DNA of 64,000 nt from Salinispirillum sp049115955 (GCA_049115955.1 JAGDZJ010000005.1:152118-216117), one strand, 5' to 3'. Shown: positions 25,748 to 34,958, numbered from the stretch's first letter. Notes: a model not told the origin generated them from the sequence alone. Numbers and translations: made by a program.

Positions 25748-26151
25748 TGCCTGCTGCTCCTTAATGTTTACTAGTTTTATTTCTGCGCATGCGCGTTAAT
25801 CTGGCTGCAAAATTGTTTGATCGTGCGCATAAACAAGGCACACCCAATCCCAGCGCGTTGTTTTAAATGAACTTTCCAATAACCTACCCCGAAAAACGCG
25901 CACATCATTGATGTCAGCTTAGCAGAAAAACACGCGTGTGCCGGTGAAAAGTCTTATTGGGTATTAGGGGGTGCGAAGTTCAGGCGATGGACGTAGAGGT
26001 ATGCCTCAAGGCGCGATCAATTGCGACAGCAATTGACACCGCCGCTAGGCGCCCACAGGGCGAGAAAATGCCCAAGTATTTTCTCGGTACCTCCCGGCCT
26101 GCCGTGGAGCGCCGGAGGCATGCCTCGAAAGTCCACGCCGGGGCAATAGGA
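25748..26151. other. 404-bp gap without a recognised gene
   Basis: The first 240 bp (25748-25987) show no convincing gene or motif beyond the upstream region of the TTG-start gene. The remaining part holds the multi-hairpin element described separately. The open frames crossing it have no family resemblance. Confidence 0.6.
25988..26135. repeat. 148-bp multi-hairpin structured element
   Basis: TGGAC (25988-25992) and GTCCA (26131-26135) enclose a series of stems: near-palindrome GAGGTATGCCTC (25996-26007), TCAATTGC-GACA-GCAATTGA (26017-26036), CGAGAAAAT-N8-ATTTTCTCG (26061-26086), and palindrome GAGGCATGCCTC (26115-26126), which is almost the same as the first. It ends 16 bp from the RNase J-like stop. 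It may be a miniature mobile repeat or a structured RNA. Confidence 0.6.
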
Positions 26152-27504
26152 CTACTGCCGTTCGATGACGACCCGGCCGGGTTTAACGACTTGCCTCCGC
26201 ACACCGCGCAACGGGGCGATCATGAACAGGTCGCCGTTGCTGCCGGTGAGTTGGCGCGGTACGCCACTGGCTTTGGCTACTGCGGCATTGGCTTTCATGT
26301 GTTGCGCTTCGCCATGTACGGGAATGGCGAGGTGAGGCTTCACCCATTCGTACATCACACTGAGTTCGTCTTGTGCGGGGTGCCCAGATGCATGAATGGG
26401 GTGCTCGGCGGTTTCTGAAGCGATCACCTCAACGCCCAATATCTCCAAGCGTTTCACCAAGCGTTGAATGTCTTGTTCATTGCCGGGAATGACTTTGCTG
26501 CTGAAGATCACCCGGTCACCGATGTCGAGCGTCATGTCCGGGTGATTGTTTAAGGCTAGGCGCGATAAAGCGGCGCGTGGCTCGCCTTGGCTACCGGTGG
26601 CAATGACCAGCGTTTTATCACGCGGCAAATAACCCATGTCGCGGCTGCGCACCAACACCGAGTCGTCGTCCCACAGCCCTACACTGCGCGCCGCGCCCAG
26701 CATGTTGTGCAGCGACCGGCCCAGTAAAACCACCGAGCGCTCGGTGGCGCGGGCAACGTGCAGCAACGTTAACAGGCGCGCCAAGTTGCTGGCGAAACAG
26801 GCGACGATCACCCGCCCCGGTGCACTGGCCACGTAATGCAGTATCCCTGCATGCAAGTCACCTTCTGACGCCGACCAACCGGGCAGGGTGGCGTTGGTGG
26901 AATCGCACACCATGGCGTCGATGCCTTCAGCGGCCAAGGCACGATAGGGCGCCGCATCGAAGGGTTCACCCAGCACTGGGTTGTGGTCAATTTTCCAATC
27001 GGCGGTATGAAAAACCGTACCGGCGGGGGTACGAATGAGGATGCCACTGGGCTCGGGAATGCTGTGCGTTAAGTTAAGCCATTCGATGTTGAACACGCCG
27101 ACTTGATGACGCCCGCCGAGCTCAATAATGTGCACCGGCACGCGTCCGGCCAAGCCCACTTCGCTAAGTTTGCGGCGCAGTATTTCGGCGGTAAAAGGGG
27201 TGGCGTACACCGGGCAACGCAGCCGATCCCACAAATACGGCACGGCACCGATGTGGTCTTCGTGCGCATGGGTGATGATCATACCCGCGATCTGGTCATT
27301 GCGGTCGGCGATGAATTTGGGGTCTGCTGCTTCGATCCGGGTGTCGAGGCCAGCCGTGGGGTCGAGGATCGATGGACGCTCAAAGGTGACGCCGCAATCG
27401 ACGATCAGCCATTGCCCATCATGGCCGTACAGATTGAAGTTCATGCCAATCTCGCCGCAGCCGCCGAGCGGTAGGAACCAAAGGTCTGAGCTGCGCGGTG
27501 TCAT
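26152..27504 (-). CDS. Ribonuclease J-like metallo-beta-lactamase (beta-CASP) RNase
   Basis: A 450-residue MBL-fold RNA hydrolase. The metal-binding motif HAHEDHIG appears near residue 75, with further conserved histidines in LTHSIPEPSG and FHTADWKIDH, the beta-CASP region, and the terminal RNA-specificity motif HASGHPAQDEL followed by IPVHGEAQHM. RNase J-type enzymes have 5' exonuclease and endonuclease activity in mRNA turnover. The ATG at 27504 (MTPRSSDLWFLPLGG) follows AAGGAG and is preferred; the frame extended to 27576 passes through the NN gap and hairpin and is an artefact. At about 450 residues it lacks the long C-terminal part of Bacillus RNase J. Confidence 0.88.
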   Translation of the reverse strand: MTPRSSDLWFLPLGGCGEIGMNFNLYGHDGQWLIVDCGVTFERPSILDPTAGLDTRIEAADPKFIADRNDQIAGMIITHAHEDHIGAVPYLWDRLRCPVYATPFTAEILRRKLSEVGLAGRVPVHIIELGGRHQVGVFNIEWLNLTHSIPEPSGILIRTPAGTVFHTADWKIDHNPVLGEPFDAAPYRALAAEGIDAMVCDSTNATLPGWSASEGDLHAGILHYVASAPGRVIVACFASNLARLLTLLHVARATERSVVLLGRSLHNMLGAARSVGLWDDDSVLVRSRDMGYLPRDKTLVIATGSQGEPRAALSRLALNNHPDMTLDIGDRVIFSSKVIPGNEQDIQRLVKRLEILGVEVIASETAEHPIHASGHPAQDELSVMYEWVKPHLAIPVHGEAQHMKANAAVAKASGVPRQLTGSNGDLFMIAPLRGVRRQVVKPGRVVIERQ

Positions 27505-27523
27505 ATTGCTCCTTAAGGGCTTC

Positions 27524-27575
27524 TGGTGCTGAGCCAGAGGGTCAACTGNNCAGTTGACCCTCTGGCTCAGCACCA
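27524..27575. repeat. 25-bp perfect inverted repeat flanking a two-N assembly gap
   Basis: Arms 27524-27548 and 27551-27575 are exact reverse complements, TGGTGCTGAGCC... facing outward, with NN at 27549-27550 between them. Beyond one mismatch the pairing nearly continues. It is either a long hairpin whose loop was unreadable, or the terminal repeats of an insertion sequence whose body is missing from the assembly. It lies between the hemE stop and the RNase J-like start and has no T-run. Confidence 0.75.
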
Positions 27576-27624
27576 AAAGGCCCGGCCCGTACCGCCGATG
27601 ACGAAATGCAAAGCAACAACGCCG

Positions 27625-28689
27625 TTAAATATGATATTGCGGGCCTAACTCAACCACCGCTTCAATGAATGCCTTGGCGTGTTCTGGGTCAACCCCCGGT
27701 GTAATACCGTGGCCCAGATTGAACACATGGCCCGTGCCTTTGCCGTAGCTGGCTAAAATGCGTCCGACTTCGGCACGAATCTGTGCCGGTTTAGCGTACA
27801 GTACGGCGGGGTCCATATTGCCTTGCAAGGCCACACGGTCGCCGACGCGTGCGCGTGCTTGCCCCAAGTCTGTCGTCCAATCGAGACCCAACGCATCAGC
27901 GCCGGTATCGGCCATGGCTTCAAGCCACTGGCCGCCGCCTTTGGTGAACAAAATGACCGGAACAGTGCGGCCGTCGTGCTCACGTATAAGCCCGTTCACG
28001 ATGCGCTGCATATAAGCCAAGCTGAACTCTACATAGGCGTTGTGTGCCAGTGCACCGCCCCACGAGTCAAAGATTTGTACGGCTTGCGCACCGGCACGGA
28101 TCTGCGCGTTCAGGTAATCGGTCACGGCGTCGGCCAATTTAGCCAACAGGGCGTGCAGGGTCTCTGGCTCGTTGTACAGCATGGCCTTGGCGTTCTGATA
28201 GTCTTTGCTGGAGCCACCTTCAATCATGTAGGTAGCCAGTGTCCACGGGCTGCCAGAAAAGCCGATCAAAGGCACTTTGCCATTCAGCTCTTGGCGAATG
28301 GTGCTGACGGCGCGCATCACGTAATCCAGATCGACGTCGGCTTTCAAGGTTGGCAAGGCGTCTACCGTGGCACGATCGCGCACCACGTGCTTGAACTTGG
28401 GGCCTTCGCCGGTTTCGAAATACAAACCCAAGCCCATGGCGTCGGGGATGGTCAAAATGTCACTGAACAGAATGGCCGCATCTAACGGGTAGCGACGTAA
28501 CGGCTGCATGGTGACTTCGCACGCCAATTCGTGATTCTTGCACAGGCTCATAAAGTCACCCGCTTGCGCGCGGGTAGCACGGTATTCAGGCAGATAGCGC
28601 CCGGCTTGGCGCATCATCCAAATGGGTGTGCGATCGACGGGTTGACGCAACAGTGCGCGCAGGAAACGGTCGTTTTGGAGTTCCGCCAT
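27625..28689 (-). CDS. hemE: Uroporphyrinogen decarboxylase
   Basis: HemE removes four acetate carboxyls from uroporphyrinogen III to give coproporphyrinogen III in heme synthesis. The 354-residue protein begins MAELQNDRFLRALLRQPVDRTPIWMMRQAGRYLPEYR, the canonical substrate-binding N-terminus. It also has ILFSDILTIPDAMG, the GFSGSPWTLATYMIEGG motif and NLGHGITPGVDPEHAKAF at the end. Length is the usual 354. The start at 28689 is chosen over 28749 by family match. It is divergent from acpH with 83 bp between the starts, and its 3' side leads into the inverted repeat with the assembly gap. Confidence 0.96.
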   Translation of the reverse strand: MAELQNDRFLRALLRQPVDRTPIWMMRQAGRYLPEYRATRAQAGDFMSLCKNHELACEVTMQPLRRYPLDAAILFSDILTIPDAMGLGLYFETGEGPKFKHVVRDRATVDALPTLKADVDLDYVMRAVSTIRQELNGKVPLIGFSGSPWTLATYMIEGGSSKDYQNAKAMLYNEPETLHALLAKLADAVTDYLNAQIRAGAQAVQIFDSWGGALAHNAYVEFSLAYMQRIVNGLIREHDGRTVPVILFTKGGGQWLEAMADTGADALGLDWTTDLGQARARVGDRVALQGNMDPAVLYAKPAQIRAEVGRILASYGKGTGHVFNLGHGITPGVDPEHAKAFIEAVVELGPQYHI

Positions 28690-28772
28690 AGGTGCTGTTC
28701 CTAAATGAAAGCCTGAATTTGAATGGCGCGCAGTGTACCATGAGTGCACGCGTTGGTCTGTATGAGCACGAC

Positions 28773-29363
28773 ATGAACTACCTTGCCCACCTGTATTTTT
28801 CTGATCTCACGCCCGACAGTTGTGTGGGACAGTTGCTGCCCGATTGTATGCCGCCGCGCGCATTGCCTGAGCATATAAACCCCGAGCTGGCGTTGCACAT
28901 TCAATTGCATCAGTTTATTGACCGCTTCACCGACCAACACGAGGAAGTGATCGCGTTGCGCCAGCGTTTCGAGCCGCCCTATCGGCGCTTTGCCGGGGTG
29001 TTGATCGATGTGTTTTTTGACCATGTACTGGCGCGTGATTGGTCGGATTGGCACCACCGGTCAATTGGGGAATTCTCGGCTCAGGTGTACACCGCTTTAG
29101 GGCAGTACGATGGCCCGGAAAATGAACGCCTACGTGGGTTGCGGCTGGCTTTATTGGAACACCGCTGGCTACCGGGCTATGCCTATCCACTGGGTATGCA
29201 GCGGGCGTTGGAAGGGCTGAATCGACGCAGCCGTTTTCAGACACCTTTGGCGCAGGCGCATACCCTGTTGCCTGCACTTTATCCGGAATTGGCCGAACGC
29301 TTTGGGCGCTTCTTTCCGCAGCTCTGCGCCGCCGTGCAACAAGAACGCGCTCGCCTGACCTAA
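28773..29363 (+). CDS. acpH: Acyl carrier protein phosphodiesterase (AcpH/DUF479)
   Basis: AcpH hydrolyses the 4'-phosphopantetheine arm from holo-ACP. The 196-residue product starts MNYLAHLYFSD and carries the metal-binding HD-like pattern of the family: GQLLPDCMP, LHQFIDRFTDQHEEV and GVLIDVFFDHVLARDW. E. coli AcpH is 193 residues. The frame extends upstream to 28692 but overlaps the hemE promoter region, and only the ATG at 28773 fits the family. Single-gene unit, divergent from hemE. Confidence 0.9.
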   Translation: MNYLAHLYFSDLTPDSCVGQLLPDCMPPRALPEHINPELALHIQLHQFIDRFTDQHEEVIALRQRFEPPYRRFAGVLIDVFFDHVLARDWSDWHHRSIGEFSAQVYTALGQYDGPENERLRGLRLALLEHRWLPGYAYPLGMQRALEGLNRRSRFQTPLAQAHTLLPALYPELAERFGRFFPQLCAAVQQERARLT

Positions 29364-29432
29364 GACGCTGGCGCTCTGCGCGGGGCTTTCCTATAGTGAA
29401 GACTCAGAGTGTTGTGAGACGGAACCCCGCGC

Positions 29433-30911
29433 ATGAGCGACGACCACAGTGAAGCCGAAAGCGACGACAGCGTAACACCCGGCAGTGCCAATTTCGTAGC
29501 CCGGATATCCCATGAACTGCGCTCGCCGATGAACGCTATTTTGGGCTTCTCCGAATTGCTGGGTGAGTCGCCTTTGGATACCGAGCAGCGCCATTGGGTC
29601 AATCTGATTCAAGACTCCGTAGATCACATGCTGCTGATCATCAATGATGTGCTCGACATCGCTAAAATCGAAGCCGGGCATATGTCTTTGAATCCGCAGC
29701 GGGTCATGATCGCACCCTTGCTCATTCGTCTGGTCGAGCAATTTGCCCCGCAGGTGCGCAGTGAATCGGTGCAACTGGACGTCGCCATAGACCCTCACAC
29801 GCCGGCCGAGATTGAACTGGATTCCATTCGCCTGCGCCAGATACTCACCAACTTTCTCAGTAATGCCGTCAAGTTCACCGACAATGGACACATCAGTCTC
29901 AAAGTGCGAACCCAAGGTGGGCAGTTGCAATTTGTGGTGCGCGATACCGGCATTGGCATTCCACCGGACAAGCTCTTGCAGGTATTCAGTGAATACGAGC
30001 AGGCGGGGCAAGACACCGCCGCGCACTACGGTGGCACTGGCTTGGGACTATCGATCAGCCGCCGCCTAGCGACCTTGATGAGCGGAAGGGTCTGGGCGGA
30101 AAGCCAACCGGGGCGTGGCAGTGCATTTTTTCTTGAATTGCCGCTGCGCGCGCAAAACGAAGCACTGGTGTTTGGGCCGACCGGTCAACTGGCGGGCCAC
30201 ACCATTGCGTTGTACCTCGACAATGCACTGGCTGCTCGACGCTGCCAAGAATTGTTGAATTGGGCCGGGGCAAAAGTAATAGCCCCAGAAAAAGACAGCA
30301 GACCGGCACAATTGGTACTGGCTGACCATGTGCCTGACCAGCCAGAAAAAGAAAATGAACCGCCGGTGATTTGGGTTGAGCGGCACCCACACGATGGCTC
30401 TGCAGCGCACTACGAGCACCTCACGCTGCCCATAAACGGACTGAAACTGTTGGACATCTGCCAGCGCATTTTGAATCACGCGGCCCCCAGCAGTGAGCAC
30501 AACGGTTCGACCTCAGCAACCAGCGGGACCGATCTGAAGGGTACGGTATTACTGGCCGACGACAATAATGTGAACCTGATGGTGACGGAAAAAATCCTGA
30601 CCACCTTCGGCGTGCGAGTGATTACGGCGAGCAACGGCGAAGCGGCGGTCGACGCCTACATTCATCATCGGGACGACATTGACGTGATTTTAATGGATGT
30701 GGAAATGCCAGTACTCGATGGCCTAGCGGCGACAGCGGTGATTCGCCGTTTAGCAGAAGGACGGACATTGCCCATCATTGCACTGACGGGCAATGCGCTG
30801 CAAAAAAACATTCAAGATTGTTACGACGCCGGCATGAACGATCACCTCACCAAGCCGGTCTCCAAAAGCACCATGTATCACATGCTGAAGCGTTGGCTGT
30901 CCGGTGGGTGA
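29433..30911 (+). CDS. Soluble hybrid sensor histidine kinase (HisKA-HATPase-REC)
   Basis: A 492-residue cytoplasmic hybrid kinase. The phosphoacceptor is in ISHELRSPMNAILGFSELL (about 26-44), the ATPase domain has VRDTGIGIP and GGTGLGLSIS (about 168-210), and a receiver occupies about 370-490, with LADDNNVNLM, DVILMDVEMPVLDG (phospho-acceptor D in LMDVEM) and the KPVSK lysine. Residues about 250-350 look like a degenerate receiver-like linker. It has no membrane or PAS domain, so its input is unclear, and no Hpt or output domain is present. Its 3' end overlaps by 34 bp the 3' end of the convergent kinase at 30878. Confidence 0.9.
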   Translation: MSDDHSEAESDDSVTPGSANFVARISHELRSPMNAILGFSELLGESPLDTEQRHWVNLIQDSVDHMLLIINDVLDIAKIEAGHMSLNPQRVMIAPLLIRLVEQFAPQVRSESVQLDVAIDPHTPAEIELDSIRLRQILTNFLSNAVKFTDNGHISLKVRTQGGQLQFVVRDTGIGIPPDKLLQVFSEYEQAGQDTAAHYGGTGLGLSISRRLATLMSGRVWAESQPGRGSAFFLELPLRAQNEALVFGPTGQLAGHTIALYLDNALAARRCQELLNWAGAKVIAPEKDSRPAQLVLADHVPDQPEKENEPPVIWVERHPHDGSAAHYEHLTLPINGLKLLDICQRILNHAAPSSEHNGSTSATSGTDLKGTVLLADDNNVNLMVTEKILTTFGVRVITASNGEAAVDAYIHHRDDIDVILMDVEMPVLDGLAATAVIRRLAEGRTLPIIALTGNALQKNIQDCYDAGMNDHLTKPVSKSTMYHMLKRWLSGG

Positions 30912-32671
30912 CTGAGCACCACGTTGTTCAATACGTCTTTGAGTTCAGCCTGCTTAAAGGGCTTGGTTAAATATTGATCCATACCGGCCGCGAGACAGCG
31001 CTGACGGTCACCAAATAAGGCATTGGCGGTGACCGCGATGATGTGTTGGCGTGGCCAGCCTAGATCCCGCTCGTGTTGACGAATCGTTTCTGTGGCCGAG
31101 AAGCCATCCAACACCGGCATATGGCAGTCCATCATAATGACATGATAGGGGCCGTTTTCCATAACACGCTCTATCGCCGTTGCGCCATTGTCAGCCACAT
31201 CCACTTCGATGGACATACGCCCCAGCATTTTACGCAACACCATTTGGTTAACGTCGTTGTCTTCCGCGACCAAGACGCGCAGTCCGTCATAACACATCAA
31301 ATGCCCTAGTCGGTTGTCCGCAAGCGGGGCTTTACCCGTGCGCAGGCTGACGGTCAGGATGAAACGGGAGCCGCCGGACAGCGTGGGTTCAAAACGAAGA
31401 TCACCCGCCATCATGCGCGCCAAGCGACGACTCAGCGCCAGCCCCAAGCCGGTACCGCCAAACTCGCGCGTGGTCGACACGTCGGCCTGGCTGAATTCAG
31501 CAAACAACGAAGGAACGAAGTGTTCGGCCACGCCAACGCCGGTGTCTTCCACCTCGATGCGCAGATTGATTTGTTGTGCCAAAGTAACATCGGCACGCGC
31601 ACGCAAAGTGATGTGCCCACTGGCGGTGAATTTCACGCTGTTGCTGAGCAAATTGAGAATGACTTGTTGCAGACGGTGCCAGTCGCCGTGCGCATAAGCG
31701 GGAATATTCGGTGCCAGATCCAAACGAAACTCAGTGCTGGTGTTGCGGCGCTGGCGCAGCATGGCGTGCACCAAGCCTTCCATATCTTGCAGTGCGCGGG
31801 CCAATTCAAAGTCTTCCGATTCTAATTGAAATTGCTCTGCTTCAATTTTTGATAAATCCAAAATGTCGCTGATGTGTTTCAACAAGTTGTCGGCAGTTTG
31901 GCTCAACGTATGCAAATAGCTGGTTTGTTTTTTGTCTAGTACTGTGTCTTGAAGTAATTCGGTCAGCCCGATGATGCCGTTCAATGGGGTGCGCATTTCA
32001 TGGCTCATGTTGGCTAAAAATCGACTTTTGGCATCGTTAGCACTCTCGGCCATCAGCCGTAAGCGATTGGAGCGGCGCACTTCCACGATGATGATCATGG
32101 AGTACAACACGATGATGGCGAATCCTGCGGCAAGTAGGCCCATGATCCATTGATAGTTTTCTTGCAGCTTTTCCAGTGCCAAGCTGGACGACTCCGAAGC
32201 GCTGTACAGATAGTCCTGTGACAACTGGAACAGGCGGCTTTCGAACTGGCGGAAATACGCCAACAAGGCGATGCCATGTGCCTGGTCCATCTCGACCACC
32301 ATGGGCCGCAACTCTTCCAACTCTTGTTTCATGTCCGCTGTTGCATTCAGCAGTTGCTCGTGCGAATCCTGCAAGAGAGCACGTTCTGATACCGCACGCA
32401 CCAAGTCCAGACGGTGCAACAAGATATCGAGCCGCAACCTAACTTGCTCCAGTTGCTCCACATCGGGCACTGATATAAAAGCATTTAAAGCGAATAAAAA
32501 GCGCTGATTCTCAAGTTCTAAACGCGATACATTCCACGACAATTCGTCCTGACCTACGGCGGTAACGGTGTCTATTTCCTGCTCGACCCGCCACAAACCT
32601 ACGATGATCAAACAGATCAATAAGAGGCTCAGGCTGCCCAGAATAGAGAAACGCACCCACCGCCACGTCAT
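30878..32671 (-). CDS. Membrane hybrid sensor histidine kinase
   Basis: A 597-residue kinase with two membrane segments (about 8-30 and 178-200) enclosing a helical periplasmic sensor of about 145 residues. HisKA follows (ANMSHEMRTPLNGIIGLTEL, about 219-238), then HATPase (EVEDTGVGVAEHF, GGTGLGLALSRRLA) and a C-terminal receiver (LRVLVAEDNDVNQM, HVIMMDCHMPVLDG, KPFKQ). Its ATG overlaps by four bases the stop of the upstream small secreted protein at 32668, so both are made together. That protein may present a ligand or redox signal to this sensor. No response-regulator output gene is adjacent. Confidence 0.9.
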   Translation of the reverse strand: MTWRWVRFSILGSLSLLLICLIIVGLWRVEQEIDTVTAVGQDELSWNVSRLELENQRFLFALNAFISVPDVEQLEQVRLRLDILLHRLDLVRAVSERALLQDSHEQLLNATADMKQELEELRPMVVEMDQAHGIALLAYFRQFESRLFQLSQDYLYSASESSSLALEKLQENYQWIMGLLAAGFAIIVLYSMIIIVEVRRSNRLRLMAESANDAKSRFLANMSHEMRTPLNGIIGLTELLQDTVLDKKQTSYLHTLSQTADNLLKHISDILDLSKIEAEQFQLESEDFELARALQDMEGLVHAMLRQRRNTSTEFRLDLAPNIPAYAHGDWHRLQQVILNLLSNSVKFTASGHITLRARADVTLAQQINLRIEVEDTGVGVAEHFVPSLFAEFSQADVSTTREFGGTGLGLALSRRLARMMAGDLRFEPTLSGGSRFILTVSLRTGKAPLADNRLGHLMCYDGLRVLVAEDNDVNQMVLRKMLGRMSIEVDVADNGATAIERVMENGPYHVIMMDCHMPVLDGFSATETIRQHERDLGWPRQHIIAVTANALFGDRQRCLAAGMDQYLTKPFKQAELKDVLNNVVLSHPPDSQRFSM

Positions 32672-33135
32672 CGGCTAATGTCCAACGCTTTCAGTTGCCA
32701 CACCGCCCAAACACGATGCGTGCGATCGTTCAACTCGGGGCGCTGCGTAAAGGGAAACAAAAGCCAATACGGCCCGTAGTGACGCACCGGCATCAACTCG
32801 CCGTTACGGGAAAAACTGAGAAAAGCATCGGCAACGACCAAGTCGGCCAGCGGTGCCTCAACGCGATAGTCATTCAGTGCCGTTAGCACCAGAACACCCT
32901 GCTCACTACCTACATCCAAATGTGTTAATAGATCGGCTAAATAAATGCCTTCATAGCTGTCTTCTGCCTCTGTCCAAGGTGTCTCGGTGACCAAGGTATT
33001 GGTCCGAATTGCGCGCAAACTATCTACTGACATCCTGTCTTCAACTCCATCCACCGTCACCACTAATGTAGCAGCTACGGCAGGAAAGGCGACCATCGTG
33101 GCCAACCATACTAAGTAAATACAGGCTTTCAGCAT
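32668..33135 (-). CDS. Secreted molybdopterin-oxidoreductase-like small domain protein
   Basis: A 155-residue product with a signal peptide (about 1-22, LVWLATMVAFPAVAA) and a single domain resembling the oxidoreductase molybdopterin-binding fold: VTVDGVEDRMSVDSLRAIR, then YEGIYLADLLTHLDV and a C-terminal WLLFPFTQRPEL...RVWAVWQLKALDI. Such small proteins are often found beside sensor kinases or diguanylate cyclases and lack the rest of a molybdoenzyme. The conserved cysteine that would bind molybdenum in sulfite-oxidase relatives is not seen, so binding of the cofactor is doubtful. It is translationally coupled to the kinase gene and probably acts as its periplasmic partner. Confidence 0.72.
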   Translation of the reverse strand: MLKACIYLVWLATMVAFPAVAATLVVTVDGVEDRMSVDSLRAIRTNTLVTETPWTEAEDSYEGIYLADLLTHLDVGSEQGVLVLTALNDYRVEAPLADLVVADAFLSFSRNGELMPVRHYGPYWLLFPFTQRPELNDRTHRVWAVWQLKALDISR

Positions 33136-33180
33136 GCCGTCCTCTTTCTTATTGTTACTGGTTTAACGTCAATGACCAGT

Positions 33181-33846
33181 TTAGACCATCGGCCATGCTA
33201 ATGTCTCGGGGCACAGCCAGTCTTTCGGCCAATGTTCAATCATTGGCCAGTCGGCAACCGACACCTCTGCGCGGAGCGTATGGACTTGGTCTTGCCATGG
33301 AAAACTCAATTGCCGAGCATGCAGATACAGCCGTGGCGCAATCGCCCCACCATAACGCGTATCGCCCAGCAGCGGGGCGCCCAGAGCCTTCATAGCGACG
33401 CGGAGTTGATGCGTTTTGCCGGTGACGGGGCGCAGCACAAGAGCCCGTTGGCCGTTGCCGAGACCGGCCGATTTGAAGTAGGTACGAGCCGGGTTCGTGC
33501 GCGCCGTCGTTAATTTCCAACTGCCTTGGCGCGCCTTCACTTGATCGCCAATCACCAGACCCTCTTTCTTGCTCGGCTTACGATCGGTGACTGCCCAGTA
33601 GTATTTTTCTACCGAGCGCGATGTGAAAAGCTGCCTGAATTGTTCGGCCGCCACAGCCGAACGAGCCAACACCAACACCCCGGAAGTGCCCTGATCCAAA
33701 CGATGCACCAAATGCAGTTGATCGCCGTTGGGCAAGCACCGCAATATGCCTTGCTGTGCGTCGGTGTCTTGTACCGGCACCCCGGATGGCTTATTGATCG
33801 CCAACCAATCGGCGTGTTCGATCAGCACTTCGATGGGTGCGGTCAC
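33181..33846 (-). CDS. RluA-family pseudouridine synthase
   Basis: A 221-residue RNA pseudouridine synthase. Motif II HRLDQGTSGVLVLARS has the catalytic aspartate; motif I-like INKPSGVPVQD precedes it and motif III-like TGKTHQLRVAMKALGAPLLGDTRYGG follows. There is no S4 domain, so it is a short stand-alone RluA type. I prefer the GTG start at 33846 (VTAPIEVLIEHADW): it begins two bases after the tal stop codon, whereas the longer frame to 33957 lies within tal. The RNA target is unknown. Confidence 0.85.
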   Translation of the reverse strand: MTAPIEVLIEHADWLAINKPSGVPVQDTDAQQGILRCLPNGDQLHLVHRLDQGTSGVLVLARSAVAAEQFRQLFTSRSVEKYYWAVTDRKPSKKEGLVIGDQVKARQGSWKLTTARTNPARTYFKSAGLGNGQRALVLRPVTGKTHQLRVAMKALGAPLLGDTRYGGAIAPRLYLHARQLSFPWQDQVHTLRAEVSVADWPMIEHWPKDWLCPETLAWPMV

Positions 33847-33848
33847 GC

Positions 33849-34796
33849 TCAGATCAAGCCCGCCAATCGGTCGCGCAGCAAGACGTAGTCGGCGTGGAAC
33901 TGACGTATACCCTGCGCCAGTTTTTCCGTCGCCATGGCGTCTTCGTTCATGTGCCAACGAAACGCCGCTTCGTCCAGCTTCAGGCGCTCCAGGCCTTGCA
34001 CGGCGACTGGGTTCAGTTTACGTGCCAAGTGGCCTTCGTCTGCCGCCAACTCTGCAAGCAAGGCCGGGCTGATGGTTAACCGGTCGCAACCGGCCAACTG
34101 CTCGATTTCACCCATGCTGCGGAAGCTCGCGCCCATAACCACCGTGGGGTAATGGAAGGTTTTGTAGTATTGGTAGATGCGCGTAACCGACAGCACGCCA
34201 GGATCTTCTTCCGGCGTGAAATCACGTCCTTCAGCGGCTTTGTACCAATCCAGAATGCGGCCCACAAAGGGCGAGATCAGAAAGGCGCCCGCTTCCGCAC
34301 AGGCCACGGCTTGCGCAAAGCTGAACAACAGCGTCAGGTTACAGCGAATGCCTTCCTTCTCTAACTGTTCCGCCGCCTTGATGCCTTCCCACGTAGAGGC
34401 GATTTTGATCAGAATGCGATCACGCGACACGCCTTGGTCTTCATACAGAGCAATCAAGTGCCGGGCTTTCGCTAACGTCGCTTCCGTATTGAACGACAGG
34501 TGCGCGTCCACTTCGGTCGATACATAACCGGGCACCACTTGCGTCAATTCACGGCCGAAGTTTACAGCCAGCTTATCCATCGCCAAGGACAATTTCTGCT
34601 CGGCAGATACACCCGCACGGCGACCGTAGGCCAGGGCACTTTCCACCAAGTGCTGGTATTCCTCTTGCGCTGCCGCTTTTAGAATAAGTGATGGGTTGGT
34701 CGTTGCATCCTGCGGTTGGTAAACCGATATTGCGGCGAAATCGCCGGTATCCGCCACCACCGTAGTGAAGCTTTTTAGCTGTTCCAATTTGTTCAT
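33849..34796 (-). CDS. tal: Transaldolase
   Basis: Transaldolase moves a dihydroxyacetone unit between sugar phosphates in the pentose phosphate pathway. The 315-residue protein is a full-length TalB-type enzyme: VADTGDFAAISVYQPQDATTNPSL at the start, the Schiff-base lysine in RILIKIASTWEGIKAAEQLE (about 132), and CNLTLLFSFAQAVACAEAGAFLISPFVGRILDW. An AAGGAGT ribosome site precedes ATG 34796. It is followed immediately by the pseudouridine synthase gene on the same strand, so the two probably share a transcript. Confidence 0.96.
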   Translation of the reverse strand: MNKLEQLKSFTTVVADTGDFAAISVYQPQDATTNPSLILKAAAQEEYQHLVESALAYGRRAGVSAEQKLSLAMDKLAVNFGRELTQVVPGYVSTEVDAHLSFNTEATLAKARHLIALYEDQGVSRDRILIKIASTWEGIKAAEQLEKEGIRCNLTLLFSFAQAVACAEAGAFLISPFVGRILDWYKAAEGRDFTPEEDPGVLSVTRIYQYYKTFHYPTVVMGASFRSMGEIEQLAGCDRLTISPALLAELAADEGHLARKLNPVAVQGLERLKLDEAAFRWHMNEDAMATEKLAQGIRQFHADYVLLRDRLAGLI

Positions 34797-34958
34797 GAGT
34801 ACTCCTTCAATGCTCGTTGACTGGCAAACGCTTGCCTAACCGGTATGTTCTGAGAATACCAGACAGGGCGAGTGGCCCCGAAGGATTATATTGCAAATGT
34901 TCTACGGCGTTTACGAAGGTTATAATGCACGCCTAGTCTTTTTTGGAAACGCTGTGGC

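Noticed and set aside
27505..27576. N-terminal extension of the RNase J-like protein through the NN gap
   Set aside because: The extension is translated from a hairpin and two unknown bases; a good ribosome site precedes the ATG at 27504.
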